Of a DNA stretch of 64,000 bases, positions 36,210 to 45,599 are shown piece after piece; position 1 is the stretch's first letter; each line of letters opens with the position of its first letter. The position numbers and the translations under genes are program-made. The notes under the pieces were generated by a model. The model had not been told where the DNA came from, did no database searches, and saw nothing but the letters and a program-made list of their open reading frames with translations. The stretch covers positions 304,535 through 368,534 of the forward strand of contig NZ_JAUHHD010000005.1 in the NCBI RefSeq assembly GCF_030410515.1, written 5' to 3'. Source of the DNA: Arthrobacter sp. YD4 (GTDB lineage Bacteria; Actinomycetota; Actinomycetes; Actinomycetales; Micrococcaceae).

Positions 36210-36887
36210 ATGGGCGACTATAGAAGGGTGAATGAATTGCAGGAAACGCCGTCCGAGGCCCCCCGAACGCCGGCCCCGGCGGACCAGCCCGTCAAACCCG
36301 TCATCCGCGCCGCCGCGGCCAAACGGGCCAACGCGTCGGTAATCGGCATGATCATCGCCCTGGTGCTGAGCATCGCGGCGTTCCTTCCGGTGGTGCTGAT
36401 GAACCCGGCGCCCAAGAGCGACGGCTACCGTCCCAGCATCGACGTCGCCGGCATCGCCGCCAACGCCGCCGGAGTGGCAGGATTCACACCGGTCGCCCCG
36501 CAGGCCGGCGACGGGTACCGGGCCAACTACGCCCGCTGGGAGTCCGGCATCGCCACCGGCGTCGCCACCTGGGAGGTCGGCTACCTGACGCCCAAGGACT
36601 CCTTCATCGGCCTGGTCCAGACCAGGCAGTCCAACCCCACCTGGCTGCGGGACCAGACCAAGAGCGCCCCGGTCACCGGCACCCGGAACGCCGGCGGCAA
36701 GGACTGGGAACTGCGTGACACCGGCAAGGGCGAAAAGAGCATGGTCCTGAACTACCGCGGTACCACTGTGGTGCTCAGCGGACCGGCGACCCTGGCCGAG
36801 TTCTCCACCCTGGGCGCGGCCGTGGTCGCGGCGCTGGACAGCAACCCCGCCGCAACAGTTTCTGCGACGGCGGCACCCTCGACGTAA
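36210..36887 (+). CDS. DUF4245 domain membrane-anchored protein
   Basis: 225 residues from ATG 36210. A ~45-residue cytoplasmic start, one membrane helix (about 47-66), and an extracytoplasmic DUF4245 domain (YRANYARWESGIATGVATWEVGYLTPKD near 105-135). Function is unknown. A GTG at 36228 is an alternative start. It lies 10 nt before the carbonic anhydrase gene. Confidence 0.85.
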   Translation: MGDYRRVNELQETPSEAPRTPAPADQPVKPVIRAAAAKRANASVIGMIIALVLSIAAFLPVVLMNPAPKSDGYRPSIDVAGIAANAAGVAGFTPVAPQAGDGYRANYARWESGIATGVATWEVGYLTPKDSFIGLVQTRQSNPTWLRDQTKSAPVTGTRNAGGKDWELRDTGKGEKSMVLNYRGTTVVLSGPATLAEFSTLGAAVVAALDSNPAATVSATAAPST

Positions 36888-36897
36888 AGTAAGCAGG

Positions 36898-37512
36898 GTG
36901 ACCACTCAACTGACTCCCGCCCTCGCCTGGCGCCGCCTGCAGGAAGGCAACCAGCGCTTCGTTGCCGGTGAATCCTCGCACCCGAACCAGGACGCCTCGC
37001 GCCGGTCCTCCCTGGTGGAGAACCAGCACCCGTTCGCCGTCATCTTCGGCTGCGCCGACTCCCGGCTCGCCGCCGAGATCATCTTCGACCTGGGCCTGGG
37101 GGACGCGTTCGTCGTCCGCACCGCCGGCCAGGTGATCGACGACGCCGTCCTCGGCTCGCTCGAGTACAGCATCGGCGTGCTCGGCGTGCCGCTGATCGTG
37201 GTCCTGGGCCACGACAGCTGCGGCGCCGTCATCGCCACCAAGGACGCCGTCGAATCGGGCGAGATGCCCGGCGGCTTCGTCCGCAGCCTGGTCGAGCGCA
37301 TCACCCCGGCCGTCCTGACCTCGCTGCGCAACGGCCACACCGAGGTCAACGACATGGTCGAGGAAAACGTCAAGCAGATCGCTCAGCGGCTGGTGGACAG
37401 CTCGCGCACCATTTCCGACGCCGTAGCCAACGGCAGCACCGCGGTGCTGGGCGTGACCTACCGCCTCGCCGAGGGCCGGGCCGACCGGGTCTCCGGGATC
37501 GGCGAGCTCTAG
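36898..37512 (+). CDS. Beta-class carbonic anhydrase
   Basis: 204 residues. Zinc ligands Cys52 (with Asp54 and Arg56 in CADSR) and His105/Cys108 (GHDSCGA) are all present, so the enzyme should be active in CO2/bicarbonate exchange. GTG start at 36898. It follows the DUF4245 gene by 10 nt and is probably cotranscribed. Bicarbonate supply is consistent with PurK and other carboxylating steps, but no direct link is shown. Confidence 0.94.
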   Translation: MTTQLTPALAWRRLQEGNQRFVAGESSHPNQDASRRSSLVENQHPFAVIFGCADSRLAAEIIFDLGLGDAFVVRTAGQVIDDAVLGSLEYSIGVLGVPLIVVLGHDSCGAVIATKDAVESGEMPGGFVRSLVERITPAVLTSLRNGHTEVNDMVEENVKQIAQRLVDSSRTISDAVANGSTAVLGVTYRLAEGRADRVSGIGEL

Positions 37513-37595
37513 GGTCCTCCGCGTGCACCTCATGGGGTCCGGTGGCGCCGGTTCACGGTTTTCGAAGCGGCGCCCCGGCCCAATAAGCTAGCCCC

Positions 37596-39032
37596 ATGAC
37601 TTCCACAGCAGATTTGACCAACGAAGAATTCCGCATCGAGCACGACACGATGGGCGAGGTCCGCGTCCCGGCCAACGCCCTGTACCGTGCGCAGACGCAG
37701 CGTGCAGTCGAAAACTTCCCGATCTCCGGCAAGACCCTGGAGCGCGCCCACATCGAGGCCCTCGCCCGGGTTAAGAAGGCAGCGGCGCAGGCCAACGCGG
37801 AGCTGGGGGTGCTCGACGGCGAGCTGGCCCAGGCGATCGCCGACGCCGCCGACGAGGTCGCCGCGGGCAAGTACGACGGCCACTTCCCGATCGACGTGTT
37901 CCAGACCGGTTCCGGTACCTCCTCGAACATGAACACCAACGAGGTCATCGCCGAGCTCGCCTCCCGTGCGCTGAAGGCCGGCGGCAGCGACAAGGTGGTC
38001 CACCCGAACGACCACGTCAACGCCTCGCAGTCCTCCAACGACGTGTTCCCCACCTCCGTCCACGTCGCCGCAACCTCCGCGCTGATCAACGACCTGATCC
38101 CGGCCCTGGGCTACCTGGCCGAGTCCCTGGAGCGGAAGTCGGTCGAGTTCAAGGACGTCGTGAAGTCCGGCCGCACCCACCTGATGGACGCCACCCCCGT
38201 CACCCTGGGCCAGGAGTTCGGCGGCTACGCCGCGCAGGTCCGCTACGGCATCGAGCGGATCAACGCCTCCCTCCCCCGCGTCGCCGAGGTCCCCCTGGGC
38301 GGCACCGCCGTCGGCACCGGCATCAACACCCCGGCCGGCTTCCCGGAGCGCGTGATCGAGCTGCTCGCCGCGGACACCGGCCTGCCGCTGACCGAGGCCC
38401 GTGACCACTTTGAGGCCCAGGCCAACCGTGACGGCCTGATCGAGGCCTCCAGCCAGCTGCGCAATATCGCGATCTCCTTCATGAAGATCAACAACGACCT
38501 GCGCTGGATGGGTTCCGGCCCCAACACCGGCCTCGGCGAGATCGCCATCCCGGACCTGCAGCCGGGCTCCTCGATCATGCCGGGCAAGGTCAACCCGGTC
38601 ATCTGCGAGGCCTCCATCATGGTCGCCGCGCAGGTCATCGGCAACGACACCGCCATCGCCTGGTCCGGCACCAACGGCGCCTTCGAACTCAACGTCGGCA
38701 TCCCCGTCATGGCCGCCAACCTGCTCGAGTCCGTCCGCCTGCTGGCCAACACCAGCCGCGTCATGGCCGACAAGATGATCGACGGCATCACCGCCAACGT
38801 CGAGCGTGCCCGCTTCCTGGCCGAGGCCTCCCCCTCGATCGTGACCCCGCTGAACAAGTTCATCGGCTACGAGAACGCCGCCAAGATCGCCAAGAAGGCC
38901 GTCGCCGAGGGCCTGACCATCCGCGAGACCGTGGTGGCCATGGGCTTCCTGGAGCGCGGCGAACTGACCGAGGAGCAGCTGGACACCGCCCTGGACGTCA
39001 TGTCCATGACCCGTCCGCCGCACAAAGCTTAG
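37596..39032 (+). CDS. fumC: Class II fumarate hydratase
   Basis: 478 residues. Hydrates fumarate to malate in the TCA cycle. The family signature [11 protein letters not shown] is near residues 324-334; [15 protein letters not shown] near 107 and the catalytic [11 protein letters not shown] region near 190 are intact. Near-identical length to other FumC enzymes. It ends in a strong hairpin. Confidence 0.96.
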   Translation: MTSTADLTNEEFRIEHDTMGEVRVPANALYRAQTQRAVENFPISGKTLERAHIEALARVKKAAAQANAELGVLDGELAQAIADAADEVAAGKYDGHFPIDVFQTGSGTSSNMNTNEVIAELASRALKAGGSDKVVHPNDHVNASQSSNDVFPTSVHVAATSALINDLIPALGYLAESLERKSVEFKDVVKSGRTHLMDATPVTLGQEFGGYAAQVRYGIERINASLPRVAEVPLGGTAVGTGINTPAGFPERVIELLAADTGLPLTEARDHFEAQANRDGLIEASSQLRNIAISFMKINNDLRWMGSGPNTGLGEIAIPDLQPGSSIMPGKVNPVICEASIMVAAQVIGNDTAIAWSGTNGAFELNVGIPVMAANLLESVRLLANTSRVMADKMIDGITANVERARFLAEASPSIVTPLNKFIGYENAAKIAKKAVAEGLTIRETVVAMGFLERGELTEEQLDTALDVMSMTRPPHKA

Positions 39033-39071
39033 GGCCCAGGGCCAGCAAGAGGGCCCCGCAGGGGTAGAACG

Positions 39072-39117
39072 ACGACGGCGGCCGGCACCTTCCCGCGAAG
39101 GTGCCGGCCGCCGTCGT
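39072..39117 (+). terminator. Hairpin after fumC
   Basis: A perfect 21-bp stem (39072-39092 with 39097-39117) with CCGC loop. No U-tract follows on either side. It lies between convergent fumC and the Nudix gene and could stop both. Confidence 0.65.
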
Positions 39118-39158
39118 GTGCGGTGTCTGGAGTGCCCGGACCTACCGGCGGACGTGGA

Positions 39159-39629
39159 CTATCGGCGGAAATAAGCGGCGCCGTCGGCCTCACGGGCCCG
39201 CTCGATGTCCTTCAGGTGTCCCGGCAGCAGCTCCGGGAAGTCTTCCGCGTGGAACCAGCCCACGGCGAGGGATTCGTCGTCGTTGACCCGGGCCTCCCCG
39301 GAGACGTAACGGCAGCGGAACACCAGGGTCAGAAAGTGGCAACTGTCCCCGTTCGGGTAGACCGTGGGGCCCACGGTGTCCACCGAGACCAGCCGCTCGG
39401 CCTCGGCCACGACGCCCGTTTCCTCCAACACCTCGCGGAGCATCCCGGGCGCCGGTTCCTCGCCCGGTTCCAGGATGCCGGTGATCAGGCCCCAGCGGCC
39501 GTTGTCCGCGCGCTGGCCCAGCAACACCCGGCCGGCGTCGTCGAACACCACCGCGCGGGCGCCGGGAATCCAGAGCATGTCGTGGCCGACTTTTTCGCGC
39601 AGGGTCAGGATGAAGTCGGGGGTGGCCAT
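39159..39629 (-). CDS. Nudix hydrolase
   Basis: 156 residues. The Nudix box GX5EX7REVXEEXGV occupies residues 51-73 with all catalytic Glu present. The N-terminus (FILTLREKVGHDMLWIPGARAVV) resembles the ADP-ribose/NADH-pyrophosphatase-like Nudix subgroup common in Actinobacteria. Substrate unknown. It is 10 nt downstream of no gene start; the prepilin peptidase gene begins upstream on the same strand in the reverse order of coordinates. Confidence 0.93.
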   Translation of the reverse strand: MATPDFILTLREKVGHDMLWIPGARAVVFDDAGRVLLGQRADNGRWGLITGILEPGEEPAPGMLREVLEETGVVAEAERLVSVDTVGPTVYPNGDSCHFLTLVFRCRYVSGEARVNDDESLAVGWFHAEDFPELLPGHLKDIERAREADGAAYFRR

Positions 39630-39639
39630 GCCTGCCAGC

Positions 39640-40185
39640 CTATCCTGCGGGCAGGAGCAGCATGGCGGCCGCGGCGCCGGCCAGCATGAAGGGCCCGAAA
39701 GGGATGTCCGACTTCAGGGTCCCGCGCCGGGAGGCCAGCAGGGCCACGCCCCAGAGCCCGCCGAAGAGGAAGGCCGCGAAGGTGGCGGCGAACAGGTGCC
39801 CCCAGCCCAGGAAGCCCAGGTACAGGCCGAGCACCCCGGCCAGTTTCACGTCCCCGAAGCCCATCCCGGCCGGGTACACGGCGCGCAGCAGGAAGTAGAA
39901 CAGCCACAGCGCGGCCGCGCCGGCCAAGACCCGCAGGCCGGGGACCCCGAACAGGGCGGCGGAGGTCCCGCCGTCGTGCCCGTTCACCGCCGCCAGCAGC
40001 GCCGCACCCAGCAGCAGCACCCCGGCCACCAGGTAGGCGGGGAAGACGATCCGGTTGGGCAGCAAGTGGTGGCGGACGTCGATCACGGTCAGCCGCACCG
40101 CCAGGACCAGGAAGTAGAGGCACGCCAGGGCCGCCAGCCAGAAGGCCGGCGCCGCCGCTCCCAGCTCGCCCAATCGTTGGATCAC
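39640..40185 (-). CDS. A24 family prepilin peptidase (short, peptidase domain only)
   Basis: 181 residues with about six membrane helices. Catalytic Asp36 (VIDVRHHLLPN) and Asp112 in the GxGD motif (GMGFGDVKLAG) are intact. The N-terminal methyltransferase-type domain of full-length PilD is absent, as in TadV/archaeal-type enzymes. No pilin, secretion ATPase or other Tad/type IV pilus gene is in the window. It ends 10 nt before the Nudix gene begins. Confidence 0.9.
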   Translation of the reverse strand: MIQRLGELGAAAPAFWLAALACLYFLVLAVRLTVIDVRHHLLPNRIVFPAYLVAGVLLLGAALLAAVNGHDGGTSAALFGVPGLRVLAGAAALWLFYFLLRAVYPAGMGFGDVKLAGVLGLYLGFLGWGHLFAATFAAFLFGGLWGVALLASRRGTLKSDIPFGPFMLAGAAAAMLLLPAG

Positions 40186-40279
40186 CCTCGGATGCTACTC
40201 GATGCTGCCCGGCGGGCGCTGCGGATGCGGTGCATTGGTGTGACTGGTGTGACTCCGCCGGCATGGGTAGGCTTCCCCG

Positions 40280-40927
40280 ATGACCGATACCGCCGCGTTC
40301 TGGCCGCCCTTCGCCCTGAGCCTCCACACCCCGCGCCTGACCCTGCGCCCCATACAGGACGCCGACATCCCGGCAGCCATCGATGCGGCCCTCTCCGGCG
40401 TGCACGAGCCGGGGCGGAACCCGTTCAGCTCGCCATGGGCCGAGAAGCCCGCCGAGGAACTGGGCCCGAACATGGCGAAGTGGTACTGGCGCTGCCGGGC
40501 CGGCATGACCCCGGAGGAATGGACGATGCTGCTGGGCATCTGGCACGACGGCGAATTCATCGGCTGCCAGGACATCGCGGCCAAGGACTTCGCCACGCTG
40601 AAGACCGTCGGCACCGGCTCCTGGCTGAAGCGCAGCGTCCACGGCCAGGGCTTCGGCAAGGAGATGCGCGCCGCCGTCGCCCTCTACGCCTTCGACTGGC
40701 TGGGCGCCGAGGTGGCCGAGTCCGAGGCGGCCGCCTGGAACCAGCAGTCCCTGGGCGTCTCTCGCTCGCTCGGCTACGAACTGAACGGCACCGTCCGGGT
40801 CAACTGGGGCGGCGACTTCCAGGACTCCCAGCGCGTCCGCCTCACCCCCGCCACGTTCAAGCGCCCCGACTGGACCCTCACGGTCCATGGCCACGAACCC
40901 ACCGCCCGGTTCCTCGGCATCTCGTAG
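40280..40927 (+). CDS. GNAT family N-acetyltransferase (RimJ/RimL-like)
   Basis: 215 residues. RimJ/RimL features: TPRLTLRPIQDADIPAA near residue 15, GSWLKRSVHGQGFGKEMRAAVALYAF (acetyl-CoA site) near 115-140, and AWNQQSLGVSRSLGYE near 155. Substrate unknown; such enzymes acetylate protein N-termini or small amines. It is divergent from the prepilin peptidase gene. Confidence 0.9.
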   Translation: MTDTAAFWPPFALSLHTPRLTLRPIQDADIPAAIDAALSGVHEPGRNPFSSPWAEKPAEELGPNMAKWYWRCRAGMTPEEWTMLLGIWHDGEFIGCQDIAAKDFATLKTVGTGSWLKRSVHGQGFGKEMRAAVALYAFDWLGAEVAESEAAAWNQQSLGVSRSLGYELNGTVRVNWGGDFQDSQRVRLTPATFKRPDWTLTVHGHEPTARFLGIS

Positions 40928-41018
40928 GTTGCCGTCCCCGTCCGCCGTGGCTGGCTTTGGCGGGACGTCTAGGGGCTGGATTTTGCAGGCACGTCGGGTG
41001 CGGGGCGGCGGCGCCCCG

Positions 41019-41320
41019 CCGTCGCTTAGACACCTCCCGTCGCTGCGCTGCGGTCGCTGGGCGACCTTCGCTTCGCTCTGGTCGGCGATGCGCTCCTTAG
41101 CGGGCCACCGCAGCCCCGCGCGGGTGGTGGACGCACAAGCCTGAACGGGTAGCGCAGCGATGCGTGCGCGACCCACGCATCCGGGGGTCCCACTGACGCG
41201 TGGGCGACTGACGCACAAGCCGCGCCGCGGGCTCTTCGCGTAGTCGCGCATCGCGGTACATTGGCCTCCAGAGGTCGCCCAGCGACCGGCGGGGGCCAAT
41301 GGGACGTGTCTAAGCGACGG
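41019..41320. repeat. Element bounded by 49-bp imperfect inverted repeats
   Basis: 41019-41067 and 41272-41320 are inverted copies of each other, both 49 bp. The outer 15 and inner 17 bp match almost perfectly (CCGTCGCTTAGACAC at the outside, GGTCGCTGGGCGACCT at the inside), and the middle differs. The 204-bp interior has further shorter repeats, including two direct copies of GACGCACAAGCC (starting near 41129 and 41211). No gene is seen in 40928-41454. It looks like a palindromic intergenic or MITE-like element. No target-site duplication was identified. Confidence 0.7.
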
Positions 41321-41444
41321 CGAAGGGGCCGTGGCCCGGCGAACCCGGCCACGCCGACAAACGAAGGGGCCGTGGCCCGGCGAACCCGGCCACGCCGACA
41401 AACGAAGGGGCCGTGGCCCGGCGAACCGAGCCACGGCCCCTTCG
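41321..41444. repeat. Three tandem copies of a 41-bp repeat
   Basis: Copies start at 41321, 41362 and 41403, exactly 41 bp apart. The first two are identical; the third diverges in its second half, where it pairs back to form the phoH terminator. The array begins on the base following the 49-bp inverted repeat. Confidence 0.9.
41403..41444 (-). terminator. phoH terminator
   Basis: A 15-bp stem (41403-41417 with 41430-41444) followed on the minus strand by TTTGTCGG, 10 nt after the phoH stop. The left arm is part of the 41-bp tandem repeat. Confidence 0.75.
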
Positions 41445-41454
41445 ACAGGTGCGC

Positions 41455-42855
41455 CTAGATCTCAGCCCCCTCGAGCAGGTCCGTTACGAGGGCGGCGATC
41501 GGCGAGCGCTCGGAGCGGGTGAGGGTGATGTGGCCGAAGAGCGGGTGGCCCTTGAGGGTTTCGACGACGGCGGCGACGCCGTCGTGCCGGCCGACGCGGA
41601 GGTTGTCGCGCTGGGCGACGTCGTGGGTGAGGACGATCTTGGAGTTCTGGCCGATCCGGCTCATGACCGTGAGCAGGACGTTCTTCTCCAGGGACTGTGC
41701 CTCGTCGACGATCACGAAGGCGTCGTGCAGGGAGCGGCCGCGGATGTGGGTCAGCGGCATGACCTCGAGCATGCCGCGGTCCATCACCTCTTCGACCACC
41801 TCCTGGCTGACCAGCGCGCCGAGGGTGTCGAAGACCGCCTGCGCCCACGGGTTCATTTTCTCCGCCTCTGATCCGGGCAGGTAGCCCAGTTCCTGGCCGC
41901 CGACGGCGTAGAGCGGGCGGAAGACGATCACCTTGCGGTGTTCCCGGCGCTCCAGGACGGCCTCGAGGCCGGCGCAGAGGGCGAGGGCGGACTTGCCGGT
42001 GCCGGCGCGGCCGCCGAGGGAGACGATCCCGACGGAGGGGTCCAGCAGCAGGTCGATTGCGAGGCGCTGCTCGGCGGAGCGGCCGTGCAGGCCGAAGACG
42101 TCCCGGTCGCCCTTGACCAGCCGGACCTGCTTGTCGGAGCCCACCCGGCCCAGGGCCGAACCACGGCTGGAGAGCAGCACCAGGCCGGTGTTGACGGGCA
42201 GTTCGCCGGCGGCCGGGATGAAGACCGGTTCGTGGCCGTAGAGCGTGGCCACGTCCTCCTCGGCGGCGTCGATCTCGGCCAGGCCGGTCCAGCCGGAGTC
42301 CTTGACGAGCTCGTTGCGGTACTCGTCGGCCAGCAGGCCCATGGCGGAGGCCTTGACGCGCATCGGCAGGTCCTTGGACACCACGGTAACGTCCCGGCCT
42401 TCGTTGGAGAGGTTCTTGGCGACGGCCAGGATCCGGCTGTCGTTGTCACCGCCGCGGAAGCCGGCCGGGAGCACCTCGGCGGAGATGTGGTTCATCTCCA
42501 CCATCAGGGTGCCGCCGTCGGCCCCCAGCGGAATAGGGCGGTCCAGGCCGCCGTGCTCCACCCTCAGGTCGTCGAGGAGGCGGAGGGCCTTGCGGGCGAA
42601 GTAGCCCAGTTCCGGGTCGTGCCGTTTGCTTTCCAGTTCCGTGATCACCACGATCGGCACGATCACCTCGTGTTCGGCGAAGCGCAGCAGCGCCCGCGGA
42701 TCCGAGAGCAGGACGGAGGTGTCGATGACGTAGCTTCGGGTGGTCGCGCCCTGCGGGGCGGCCGCGCCGGCGGTGGATTTGGCTCGCGTGGTGCGAGAGG
42801 TAGCTTGCGTGCCCTCGGTGGAACTGACGGTGGGCAGTGCTTCGGAAATAGCCAC
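41455..42855 (-). CDS. phoH: PhoH family protein with PIN domain (PhoH2-type)
   Basis: 466 residues from GTG 42855. An N-terminal PIN RNase domain (about 40-175; acidic residues in [12 protein letters not shown] and VITELESKR) is joined to a C-terminal PhoH ATPase/helicase domain with Walker A ([14 protein letters not shown]) near residue 280 and Walker B ([11 protein letters not shown]) near 373. PhoH2 proteins are RNA unwinding and cleaving enzymes. The gene order fumC, phoH, uppS recalls Rv1098c-Rv1095-Rv1086. Confidence 0.94.
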   Translation of the reverse strand: MAISEALPTVSSTEGTQATSRTTRAKSTAGAAAPQGATTRSYVIDTSVLLSDPRALLRFAEHEVIVPIVVITELESKRHDPELGYFARKALRLLDDLRVEHGGLDRPIPLGADGGTLMVEMNHISAEVLPAGFRGGDNDSRILAVAKNLSNEGRDVTVVSKDLPMRVKASAMGLLADEYRNELVKDSGWTGLAEIDAAEEDVATLYGHEPVFIPAAGELPVNTGLVLLSSRGSALGRVGSDKQVRLVKGDRDVFGLHGRSAEQRLAIDLLLDPSVGIVSLGGRAGTGKSALALCAGLEAVLERREHRKVIVFRPLYAVGGQELGYLPGSEAEKMNPWAQAVFDTLGALVSQEVVEEVMDRGMLEVMPLTHIRGRSLHDAFVIVDEAQSLEKNVLLTVMSRIGQNSKIVLTHDVAQRDNLRVGRHDGVAAVVETLKGHPLFGHITLTRSERSPIAALVTDLLEGAEI

Positions 42856-43090
42856 ATCGACTCCAGCCCCGGGCCCCCAGGCCCGGAAAGGTTAGTGGTG
42901 AGGCGGTTCGGCCCTGAGGCCGGACGCGGCCTCCCATACACCCGGTGCGGACGTCCGCTCCATGTACTGGCCTCCCCGATCAGCCGGCGGTTTGCCCGCT
43001 GATGGGATTAACGTACTTCCACCGCGCGTCGATTGCCGGATTATTTTTCGGCGATTCTTGCGGACATCAGGTGACAGGCGGGTGAACGCT

Positions 43091-43864
43091 TCAGGCCCCG
43101 AAGCGGCGCTGCCGGCCGGCGTAGTCGCGCAGGGCGCGCAGGAAGTCGACCTTGCGGAAGGCGGGCCAGAGGGCCTCGCAGAAGTAGAACTCGCTGTAGG
43201 CGCTCTGCCACATCAGGAACCCGGAGAGCCGCTGCTCGCCGGAGGTGCGGATGACCAGGTCAGGGTCGGGCTGGCCACGGGTGTAGAGGAAGCGGGAGAT
43301 GTCGTCAACAGTGAGCTCGTCGGCGAGCTTGCCGATGTCGGCGCCGCGGGCGACGGCGTCGTGCAGCAGTTCGCGGACGGCGTCGACGATTTCGCGCCGG
43401 CCGCCGTAGCCGACGGCGACGTTGACGTGGATCTTCTCGTGCGCCGGGGTGCGGGCGGTGAGCTTGTTCAGCCGCTCGGCCAGGTAGTCCGGGAGCAGTT
43501 CGGGGGCGCCCATGGCGTGGACCGAGACGTCCTCGTCCTCGTCCAGGCGGTCGAGGGTGTTGGCGATGATGCCCATCAGCAGCTCAAGCTCTTCGCCGGA
43601 GCGGTTCATGTTGTCCGTGGAGAGCATGTAGAGCGTGACCACCTTGATCCCGAGCTCCTGGCACCAGCCGAGGAATTCGTGGATCTTGTCCGCTCCTGCC
43701 TGGTGGCCCTGGCTGGTGGGGGCGTTGAACTGCCGGGCCCAGCGGCGGTTTCCGTCGACCATCACGCCGATGTGCCGGGGGATCCGTTCCGGGTCCAGCG
43801 AGCGCTGCAGGCTGCGCTCGTAGAAGCCATAGAGGAATCCGGGCAGTTCCATCCGGGGATTCAC
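43091..43864 (-). CDS. uppS: Isoprenyl transferase (cis-prenyl/undecaprenyl diphosphate synthase family)
   Basis: 257 residues from GTG 43864. Cis-prenyltransferase motifs: HIGVMVDGNRRWARQ (catalytic Asp near residue 37), GADKIHEFLGWC, TLYMLSTDNMNRS, and the C-terminal DLVIRTSGEQRLSGFLMWQSAYSEFYF. It makes Z-polyprenyl diphosphates from IPP; the Rv1086 type makes short Z,E-farnesyl-PP, so chain length is uncertain. Alternative starts at 43852 and 43894. It is divergent from the hemolysin III gene, as in mycobacteria (Rv1085c-Rv1086). Confidence 0.92.
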   Translation of the reverse strand: MNPRMELPGFLYGFYERSLQRSLDPERIPRHIGVMVDGNRRWARQFNAPTSQGHQAGADKIHEFLGWCQELGIKVVTLYMLSTDNMNRSGEELELLMGIIANTLDRLDEDEDVSVHAMGAPELLPDYLAERLNKLTARTPAHEKIHVNVAVGYGGRREIVDAVRELLHDAVARGADIGKLADELTVDDISRFLYTRGQPDPDLVIRTSGEQRLSGFLMWQSAYSEFYFCEALWPAFRKVDFLRALRDYAGRQRRFGA

Positions 43865-44004
43865 CTGGCTTCCTTGGGTCTGACGGGAGTGCATTCCTAG
43901 GCTACCCGCCGCGCGGGCCGGGCCGCGCACCCGGGCCGGGCGATTTACCCCAGCCCGCTTGCTACCCGTCGGTAACTTATCCGCGCGTCGAATATTATTG
44001 CCGT

Positions 44005-44772
44005 ATGGAACGCAACTCAGCGGAACCCGGACCGAGCCTGTCTCCGCACGGCGACCGCGCCGCGGAGCCGGCACCCCCAGCAGGCGCCCCGCGGGGCAAG
44101 GGCGGCGCCGTCGACGAGGCGGCCGTCCGGATCGCCGGGCTGCTCATGATCAAGCCCAAGTGGCGCGGCTGGATCCACACCGTCACCGCCCCGCTGGCGT
44201 TTGCCGCCGGCCTGGTCCTGGTGCTGCTGGCCCCCACAACCGAACTGAAGATCGCCTCCGCCGTCTACGCCTTCACCGGGGTGCTGCTGTTCGGCGTGAG
44301 CGCGGTTTACCACCGCGGCAACTGGTCCCCGGGCGTGAAGATCGTGCTGAAGCGTCTCGACCACACCAACATCATGCTGGTGATTGCCGGCAGCTACACC
44401 CCGCTGGCGTGGGCCCTGCTGGACCGGCCCAAGGCGGTGTTCCTGCTCTGGCTGATCTGGACCGGGGCGGTGCTGGGTGTGTTGTTCCGGCTGCTCTGGA
44501 CGCACGCGCCGCGCTGGCTCTACGTGCCGATCTACATTGCCTTGGGCTGCGCGGCCCTGTTCTACCTGCCCGACTTCTTCGCCGCCAGCATCCCCGCCGC
44601 CGTCCTGATCTGCGTGGGCGGTGCCTTCTACATCACCGGCGCGGTGTTCTACGCCCTCAAGAAGCCCAACTTCAGCTACAGCCACTTCGGCTTCCACGAG
44701 CTGTTCCACGCCTTCACGGTCTTCGCCTTCGCAGCGCACTACATCGCCATCGCGATGGCCGTCCTGGGCTGA
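44005..44772 (+). CDS. Hemolysin III family (YqfA/PAQR-like) membrane protein
   Basis: 255 residues. After a ~50-residue charged N-terminus come seven membrane helices. Conserved features are KPKWRGWIHTV near residue 50, SAVYHRGNW near 100, RLDHTNIMLVIAGSYTPL near 120, and HELFHAFTVFAFAAHY near 230, with likely metal-binding His. Despite the name it is not shown to be a toxin; family members are PAQR-type receptors or hydrolases. Confidence 0.92.
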   Translation: MERNSAEPGPSLSPHGDRAAEPAPPAGAPRGKGGAVDEAAVRIAGLLMIKPKWRGWIHTVTAPLAFAAGLVLVLLAPTTELKIASAVYAFTGVLLFGVSAVYHRGNWSPGVKIVLKRLDHTNIMLVIAGSYTPLAWALLDRPKAVFLLWLIWTGAVLGVLFRLLWTHAPRWLYVPIYIALGCAALFYLPDFFAASIPAAVLICVGGAFYITGAVFYALKKPNFSYSHFGFHELFHAFTVFAFAAHYIAIAMAVLG

Positions 44773-44924
44773 CCGGGTCTAGCCTGGCCCGGCCGCCGGA
44801 TCTCTTCATTTTTGGAGCACGACGGCGGGTTCGCGGCCCGGGCGCGCCGGTCACCGCCGCCGTACGTGGGGAATTTCCCCGGCGGGTGCCGGACCGCGCG
44901 GCCCATCCCCCCGCCGGGTGCCGG

Positions 44925-45599
44925 TCAGGGGCGGCCGGCGGCGATCAGTTCCGGCAGCAGACGCATGTCCTCGAACACGGTGGTTCCGGGGCCGGCCAGC
45001 CGTTCCGCGGGGGTCACTCCCCCGGCGTAGGCGAAGGCGTGCATGCCGGCGGCCCGGGCCGCCTGCACCCCGTAGGCGCTGTCCTCTACGACGGCGCAGC
45101 GGGCCGGGTCCACGCCGAGGGTCCTCGCCGCGTGCAGGAACAGGTCCGGGGCCGGCTTGCCGTTGCGGACCTCGGTGGCGCTGAAGATGCGCCCGGCGAA
45201 GCGGTTCAGCAGCCCGGTCTGGCCCAGGGTCCGCCGCATCTTCTCGTGGCTGCCGCTGGAGGCCACGCAGTGCGGCAGCTCCAGCAGGTCCAGGGCCTCC
45301 TCGATGCCGTCCACCGCGGTGAGGTCCCGTTCGAAGGCCTCGCGGTACCAGTGCTGGTAGACGCTGTCCCAGCCCTCGGCCAGTTCGATGCCGAGGTGGT
45401 TCTCGATGCTCGAGACGAAGTTGGCCTCGCTCTTGCCGACGAAGCGGGCGACGATTTCCTCCCGCTCCAGTTCCCAGCCGAGGTCCGCCAGGACCCGCTG
45501 GTCGACGTGGACGGAGATTACCTCGGAGTCCACCAGGACGCCGTCGCAGTCGAAGACGACGAGCTCGAAGGGACCTGGCTGAGCGGGGGTTGGGGTCAT
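44925..45599 (-). CDS. HAD-IA family phosphatase (beta-phosphoglucomutase-like)
   Basis: 224 residues. HAD motif I FDCDGVLVDSE with nucleophile Asp17 and Asp19; motif II SSGS near residue 115; motif III Lys in NGKPAPDLFL near 148; motif IV VEDSAYGVQAA near 170. The substrate is a small phosphate ester; not assignable. The start overlaps the DUF255 stop (ATGA), so the two genes are coupled. Confidence 0.92.
   Translation of the reverse strand: MTPTPAQPGPFELVVFDCDGVLVDSEVISVHVDQRVLADLGWELEREEIVARFVGKSEANFVSSIENHLGIELAEGWDSVYQHWYREAFERDLTAVDGIEEALDLLELPHCVASSGSHEKMRRTLGQTGLLNRFAGRIFSATEVRNGKPAPDLFLHAARTLGVDPARCAVVEDSAYGVQAARAAGMHAFAYAGGVTPAERLAGPGTTVFEDMRLLPELIAAGRP

Noticed and set aside
41019..41444. 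CRISPR-like array from regular repeats
   Set aside because: Units of 41 bp abut directly without spacers, there are only three, and no cas gene is nearby.
40928..41454. Small coding frames in the repeat region
   Set aside because: Frames exist on both strands, but they are Arg/Ala-rich, lack ribosome sites, and follow the repeats.
44005..44772. Hemolysin III as a virulence toxin
   Set aside because: The name is historical; sequence is a seven-helix PAQR-like membrane protein.
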